From the NCBI GenBank assembly GCA_035430165.1, contig DAOMGE010000007.1:1-64000 (forward strand): a stretch of DNA of 64,000 bases, in the 5' to 3' direction. The DNA is from UBA7239 sp035430165. Lineage in GTDB: Bacteria; Pseudomonadota; Gammaproteobacteria; Pseudomonadales; UBA7239. The translations under genes and the position numbers were made by a program. Numbering within the stretch: the stretch's first letter is position 1; every line of letters starts with the position of its first letter. Positions 62,322-64,000 of the stretch are shown piece by piece. The notes below the pieces were generated by a model. It was not told where the DNA came from and made no database searches. It worked only from the letters and a program-made list of their open reading frames with translations.

Positions 62322-63995
62322 ATGATATGGCGCATTGCCACCATGGATAGCAATCGAGGTCGCGCAATGCGTCGCATATCATCTCTCTTTCTATCAGGAA
62401 ACAGAACGGAAACCAGAGAGCTTTCGATAACTGGCATTTTCTTTTCGCTACTGTCTCTGGAAGTCGTATACGAAGTAATCCTGCGCAACAAAAGTCTGCC
62501 AGATTGCTTATGGATAGCACCACTTGACGCAATAATCTATACAGCTATCTGCCTGGCAATATTCCGGCTTGACCTTATACGACTATCTATCAGCTATCTC
62601 GCATTACCCTATCTGTTTTTTTTGCCGGGCTGGCTCAATATCCCTGCGGCACTGATCATGTCCGCAAATTTTTTATACTTCTTTTACCAAACATTTAAAG
62701 AAAATCCGTTTGATAATAAAGTAAAAATTTCAGTTGCCGAACTTTTGGCTTTTATACTGATAATGGCCTGGGTCAGCCTGTCAGGCGCCGGCGGTCATGG
62801 TTACCAGACGTCTGATTACTCCGTTCACAATAGCCGACTACTGGATTTGATCAACCACGCATGGCCTGTGCATTACGGCCCAGACAAAAACTTTGTTTAC
62901 TACATCGGTTATTTCTTGCCTGCTGCAGCAATCGGTAAGGTTTTCGGCGCAAACGTCGGCGTGGCCAGCATGTTCCCCTGGACATTGATGGGTGTTGGCA
63001 TCGCCTTCCGCTGGCTCTGTGTCAACAGCCAGTGGCAACCCACTGCACTGGTTGCCGCGGCATTTATCCTGTTTGGCCCCATCGACATCATCGGACTTAT
63101 CTACCTCTACTTCACCACCGACGGCATAACACCGGCTTTCGCATGGAAAGTGCTGCGAGACAACACCGACACTCTGGACTTCTGGACTAACTTTCATTCC
63201 AGTTTTTTTATCGGAAATTTTCTTTCCAATACATTCCAGCTGTATTGGTCTCCACCCCAGATCATTGCAGGCTGGATTGGCGCTGGCACACTGATGTACA
63301 GCATTGAAAATGGCCGCACCAGACAAGCCGCATTTATTTTTTCATTGCTGTCATTGTGGGCACCATTTGTGATGATAGGGCTATTTCCAATGATAGCTGG
63401 CTCACTATTACTGCACGGCAAAAAACATGCAGCCGACGTTTTTACTCCGGCCAATACCTTGGGCGCAATCATGACAGTTGCATTACTGTTCGTGTTTTAT
63501 GCCAGCGGCAGCATGCAGAAACACGATTCACTGTGGCTTTTTTCGTCAAAAAATCACAATGAAGTACTTCTTATGTTCGTTCTCTCGTGGGGAATATTTG
63601 GCATGATCATCCTGAAACATATTCCATTAATGAAACCCACAGAAAAATCATGGGCTGTTTTGCTGGCCATTGCCGTATTCATGGCAATGCTAAAAACCTA
63701 TGGCCCTTACAATGACCTGCTCTGTCGCGCTTCTGCACCGCTTATGTTCATAACGCTGACCATACTGCTACGTATCATCGGAAGACTCGTTGCACAGAAG
63801 GCTATGACCCAAGTTGTTTTTATTGTTTTCATCATGGCTCCGGGATTCCTGTCAGCCATTTTACAAATGGACACCGCCATAGAAGACTACGGGCACATGG
63901 AAACAGGAATAGACATACTCTCTATCTCCGGAGCCAATCCGAACCTGGGTGACGATAATTCTCTGTTCCGGCACTATCTGGCCCGCAAACCATGA
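62322..63995 (+). CDS. polytopic membrane protein, unknown function
   Basis: 557 residues with about a dozen hydrophobic segments and no recognised family. The GC content and codon use look lower than the neighbours (many AAA, ATA, TTT codons), which may indicate transfer. Loop residues such as HPGYQTSDYSVHNSRLLDLI (actually GHGYQTSDYSVHN, about 149-161) and YWSPPQIIAG could mark an active site facing the periplasm, as in GT-C glycosyltransferases; this is a loose resemblance. Several Met codons near the start (1, 8, 16) leave the start uncertain. Confidence 0.62.
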   Translation: MIWRIATMDSNRGRAMRRISSLFLSGNRTETRELSITGIFFSLLSLEVVYEVILRNKSLPDCLWIAPLDAIIYTAICLAIFRLDLIRLSISYLALPYLFFLPGWLNIPAALIMSANFLYFFYQTFKENPFDNKVKISVAELLAFILIMAWVSLSGAGGHGYQTSDYSVHNSRLLDLINHAWPVHYGPDKNFVYYIGYFLPAAAIGKVFGANVGVASMFPWTLMGVGIAFRWLCVNSQWQPTALVAAAFILFGPIDIIGLIYLYFTTDGITPAFAWKVLRDNTDTLDFWTNFHSSFFIGNFLSNTFQLYWSPPQIIAGWIGAGTLMYSIENGRTRQAAFIFSLLSLWAPFVMIGLFPMIAGSLLLHGKKHAADVFTPANTLGAIMTVALLFVFYASGSMQKHDSLWLFSSKNHNEVLLMFVLSWGIFGMIILKHIPLMKPTEKSWAVLLAIAVFMAMLKTYGPYNDLLCRASAPLMFITLTILLRIIGRLVAQKAMTQVVFIVFIMAPGFLSAILQMDTAIEDYGHMETGIDILSISGANPNLGDDNSLFRHYLARKP

Positions 63996-64000
63996 CTTTT

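Overview
The window looks like draft chromosome (two 100-base N gaps) of a gammaproteobacterium. The evidence is the miaA-hfq-hflX-hflK-hflC order, the prfB-lysS pair with an E. coli-type recoding site, the tsaD-folB-folK cluster, an AceEF-type pyruvate dehydrogenase, DinG, CvpA, and a Pseudomonas-type NdvB glucan synthase. A Cellvibrionales or Pseudomonadales relative is plausible, but nothing here fixes the genus. No rRNA, tRNA, CRISPR array or insertion sequence was recognised.

1-3.6 kb: the 3' part of pdxB, a two-CBS-domain protein, two small unknown proteins and the aminotransferase alaA. 3.7-13.6 kb: two tandem giant genes for secreted proteins, the most unusual part of the window. Each has a signal peptide, two arrays of exactly seven RCC1-like repeats, and many aspartate-rich thrombospondin type 3 (TSP3) calcium-binding repeats. 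The second also carries a DUF4114 domain and a seven-fold delta-60 repeat array. It is broken near its 3' end by what looks like a 5-bp deletion, and its original stop codon overlaps the start of miaA. 13.6-19.2 kb: miaA, hfq, hflX, hflK, hflC and a retropepsin-like protease. 19.2-25.3 kb: ribA, panC, panD, prfB (programmed frameshift), lysS, a small membrane protein and ung.

25.3-30.6 kb (minus): PilZ protein, DUF1631 protein, MAPEG protein, and an operon of an M15 peptidase, a HAD phosphatase and cysE. 30.7-37.7 kb: a TfoX C-terminal-domain protein, a small Cys-rich protein, then a tight minus-strand run aceE-aceF-tsaD-folB-folK; both N gaps lie in aceE and aceF. 37.1-44.9 kb: nudix hydrolase, CvpA-like protein and dinG in one operon, a DUF349 coiled-coil protein and an EAL phosphodiesterase. 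45.2-53.6 kb (plus): an NdvB-like GH17-GT2 glucan synthase, a TANGO2/NRDE protein, a BASS transporter, a truncated hemoglobin, a Ser/Thr kinase, and a three-gene set carbamoyltransferase-SxtJ-DUF5989 with overlapping stop and start codons.

53.6-62.3 kb: a catabolic-looking neighbourhood. MaoC hydratase, SDR dehydrogenase and thiolase could form three beta-oxidation steps. An aldehyde dehydrogenase, a second SDR, an adrenodoxin-type ferredoxin and a carboxymuconolactone-decarboxylase-like protein could handle an oxygenated hydrophobic substrate. The substrate is not visible. A methyltransferase and two orphan polytopic membrane proteins complete the region. No gene-free stretch exceeds 300 bases; the longest is 44897-45187.
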